A stretch of DNA of 6,830 nt, from contig CAKRYM010000082.1 of the NCBI GenBank assembly GCA_934427095.1, forward strand, positions 1-6,830, in the 5' to 3' direction. Every line of letters starts with the position of its first letter. Within the stretch, counting starts at the first letter, position 1. The DNA comes from an uncultured Bacillota bacterium. GTDB lineage: Bacteria > Bacillota > Dehalobacteriia > UBA4068. Of the stretch, positions 5,768-6,830 are shown piece by piece. The translations under genes and the position numbers were made by a program. Below the pieces are notes generated by a model. The model had not been told where the DNA came from and searched no databases. It worked only from the letters and a program-made list of their open reading frames with translations.

Positions 5768-6439
5768 ATGGGCAAGATTGATTTACCCTATTGTTTGCAG
5801 GATGGCCAAAAGGCCTATGCGGGGAAGGTCATGGCCAATTTGGAAGCCATTGCCACCAAGATCAATCAGGTAAATATCACCGACATGGGCCTAGTGGATG
5901 TAGAATCCGCTCTTAATCGTTTTAAGGTCTTGTTGGATGAGGAAGGCGTTAAGACGGGCCGGGTGGTAAAAAACTTTGCCTATGACGATGATTCCAGTGA
6001 ATTACGGTTGGAGTTGCAAAACGGCGCCTCCTTTGTTGTACCTTTGGGGCAAATGATTCCCAATTATCAAGGTAGCCTGGGTCAAGAAATCAGCGTTGCC
6101 AGACAAGGGGACGGGGTCATTAGCGCTTGGCTGAAGGACGGCGCCGTGTCCCAGCAAAAGCTGGAACAGGGGTTACAGGAAACCATTGCTGGAAAAGTTG
6201 ACGCCAACCACATCGGTAATGCCGCGGAAATCCTTTTTGCTGATGGAGAAAGCTTTCAGGACAAGCTGGATCACGGAGATTTCCGGGGAAAGGATGGCGT
6301 TAGCGTGGTAGAAGAAGGCCTCTATTATTTGCGGGTGGACAGTACGGATGGCCATCTTTATGCAGGGGTAGCAGATGGCGGCGCCAAACCTCCCCTGTCC
6401 ATTAATGAACAAGGACATTTGATATACAGCATTGATTAG
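5768..6439 (+). CDS. Probable tail fibre / tail-tip structural protein
   Basis: A 223-residue protein without signal peptide or membrane span. It opens with MGKIDLPYCLQDGQKAYAGK and an amphipathic helix (VMANLEAIATKINQ, 21-34). A strand-rich part follows (FAYDDDSSELRLELQNGASFVVPL, about 70-93), then a fibre-like stretch in which ISAWLKDGAVSQQKLEQGLQE and AAEILFADGESFQDKLDHG (about 152-170) alternate turns and helices, as in trimeric fibre shafts. GDFRGKDG (170-177) is a minimal collagen-like entry. The C-terminal module GLYYLRVDSTDGHLYAGVADGG..PPLSINEQGHLIYSI (184-222) resembles modules I recall ending fibre proteins of Clostridia and Negativicutes phages. Neighbours are the nozzle-like gene and a collagen-like fibre gene whose ribosome binding site overlaps this stop codon. 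It probably attaches to the tail or links fibres to it. A baseplate or chaperone role is possible. Confidence 0.66.
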   Translation: MGKIDLPYCLQDGQKAYAGKVMANLEAIATKINQVNITDMGLVDVESALNRFKVLLDEEGVKTGRVVKNFAYDDDSSELRLELQNGASFVVPLGQMIPNYQGSLGQEISVARQGDGVISAWLKDGAVSQQKLEQGLQETIAGKVDANHIGNAAEILFADGESFQDKLDHGDFRGKDGVSVVEEGLYYLRVDSTDGHLYAGVADGGAKPPLSINEQGHLIYSID

Positions 6440-6453
6440 GAGGTGAGCCAATG
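6438..6453 (+). promoter_or_regulatory. Ribosome binding site overlapping the upstream stop codon
   Basis: AGGAGGTGA begins within the TAG stop (6437-6439) of the preceding fibre gene and lies 4 bases from the ATG at 6451. Sharing stop codon and ribosome binding site implies the two fibre genes are translated from one message, probably in matched amounts. Confidence 0.7.
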
Positions 6454-6830
6454 GCTCAGGAATATGATCTGGGACTGGTAAAAGGTGAAACGGGAGAAAG
6501 AGGCCCGGAGGGGCCCGCTGGCCAACGGGGACCAACCGGCTTAACGCCCAATATTACCATAGGTAATGTAGAGACCTTAGCACCAGGTAGCCCAGCTACA
6601 GTAACCAGAAGAAGCGATTCCCCAGATGAAGCGCCGGTCTTTGATTTCGGTTTGCCTACCGGGGCCAACAGCGGCGACATGATGGCTTCGGTTTATGACC
6701 CCAATCAAATGCATCAAGACATTTTTGCCTACACAGACCGATTCGCTGGTAGGGCTGGGGCTACGGTAGTCGTGGCTGCGGCCAACAGCCGTAATCAAGA
6801 CCGGGCGGATTTGGTTTGCGATGGGGTAGC
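6451..6830 (+). CDS. Collagen-like tail fibre / tailspike, 3' end outside window
   Basis: The frame is open from the ATG at 6451 to the window end: 126 complete codons plus two bases. After a ten-residue lead (MAQEYDLGLV), residues 12-30 form uninterrupted Gly-X-Y triplets (GETGERGPEGPAGQRGPTG), a collagen-like stalk frequent in phage fibres. Next comes ITIGNVETLAPGSPATVTR (36-54), then APVFDFGLPTGANSGDMM (61-78), a fibre module often found after such stalks and followed by a 'YD...' linker (VYDPNQMHQDIFAYTD). The last visible part, TVVVAAANSRNQDRADLVCDGV (105-126), resembles the entry strand of right-handed parallel beta-helix tailspikes ('VAA..S....ADyVCDG..D...IN.A'). The rest of the gene is outside the window, so the enzyme-like or receptor-binding part is unseen. 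It is likely the host-recognition or surface-polysaccharide-binding protein. The stalk is certain from sequence; the beta-helix is inference. Confidence 0.78.
   Translation, partial: MAQEYDLGLVKGETGERGPEGPAGQRGPTGLTPNITIGNVETLAPGSPATVTRRSDSPDEAPVFDFGLPTGANSGDMMASVYDPNQMHQDIFAYTDRFAGRAGATVVVAAANSRNQDRADLVCDGV

Noticed and set aside
6173..6798. Minus-strand frames opposite the fibre genes
   Set aside because: They lie opposite a clear Gly-X-Y repeat and fibre modules. The proline- and serine-rich translations are what the reverse of collagen-like DNA produces.
1..6830. Defence system, CRISPR array, tRNA or mobile element
   Set aside because: No regularly spaced repeats, tRNA-like folds, transposase or nuclease motifs were seen. 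Nearly all sequence is accounted for by virion structural genes.

Overview
The window is a stretch of tailed-phage (or prophage) late structural genes, all on the + strand, tightly packed and read in one direction. I see eight protein genes. The first (portal) enters from the left edge and the last (a collagen-like tail fibre or tailspike) runs off the right edge. No bacterial gene, RNA gene, CRISPR array, insertion sequence, integrase or attachment site is visible. Nothing therefore shows directly whether this is a free phage, a prophage or a metagenomic fragment.

Layout: portal (1-1455, 5' incomplete); a small protein of unknown function (1522-1761); a head-tail adaptor-like protein (1758-2282); a scaffold-like protein with a GTG start (2295-2867); a hairpin plus T-run resembling an intrinsic terminator (2879-2908); an SU10/DUF5309-type major capsid protein (2948-4114); a perfect 10-bp hairpin with no T-run (4127-4151); a beta-rich tail nozzle/stabilisation-like protein with a TTG start (4178-5737); a fibre or tail-tip protein (5768-6439); and the first 126 codons of a collagen-like fibre that appears to lead into a beta-helix domain (6451-6830). 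Every gene whose start is in the window has a strong Shine-Dalgarno sequence, and several genes overlap or nearly touch.

How the genes fit together: the portal forms the DNA-entry ring at one capsid vertex. The scaffold-like protein probably guides assembly of the major capsid protein. The adaptor docks under the portal and the nozzle-like protein closes the short tail. The last two genes probably supply host-binding fibres. A P22/SU10-type portal, an SU10-type capsid protein, an adaptor and a nozzle-like protein, with no tape-measure or tail-tube gene between capsid and nozzle, point to a short-tailed (podovirus-like) virion. Head completion and ejection genes could lie outside the window.

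Host: base composition near balance, near-perfect AGGAGG ribosome binding sites, and GTG/TTG starts rescued by those sites suggest a Bacillota (Firmicutes) host. The fibre modules also look like those of Clostridia/Negativicutes phages. This is inference; no host gene is present. The window looks like an ordinary structural module rather than a new system. The points most worth a second look are the two hairpins flanking the capsid gene, the capsid gene's strong codon bias, and the truncated tailspike-like gene at the right edge.
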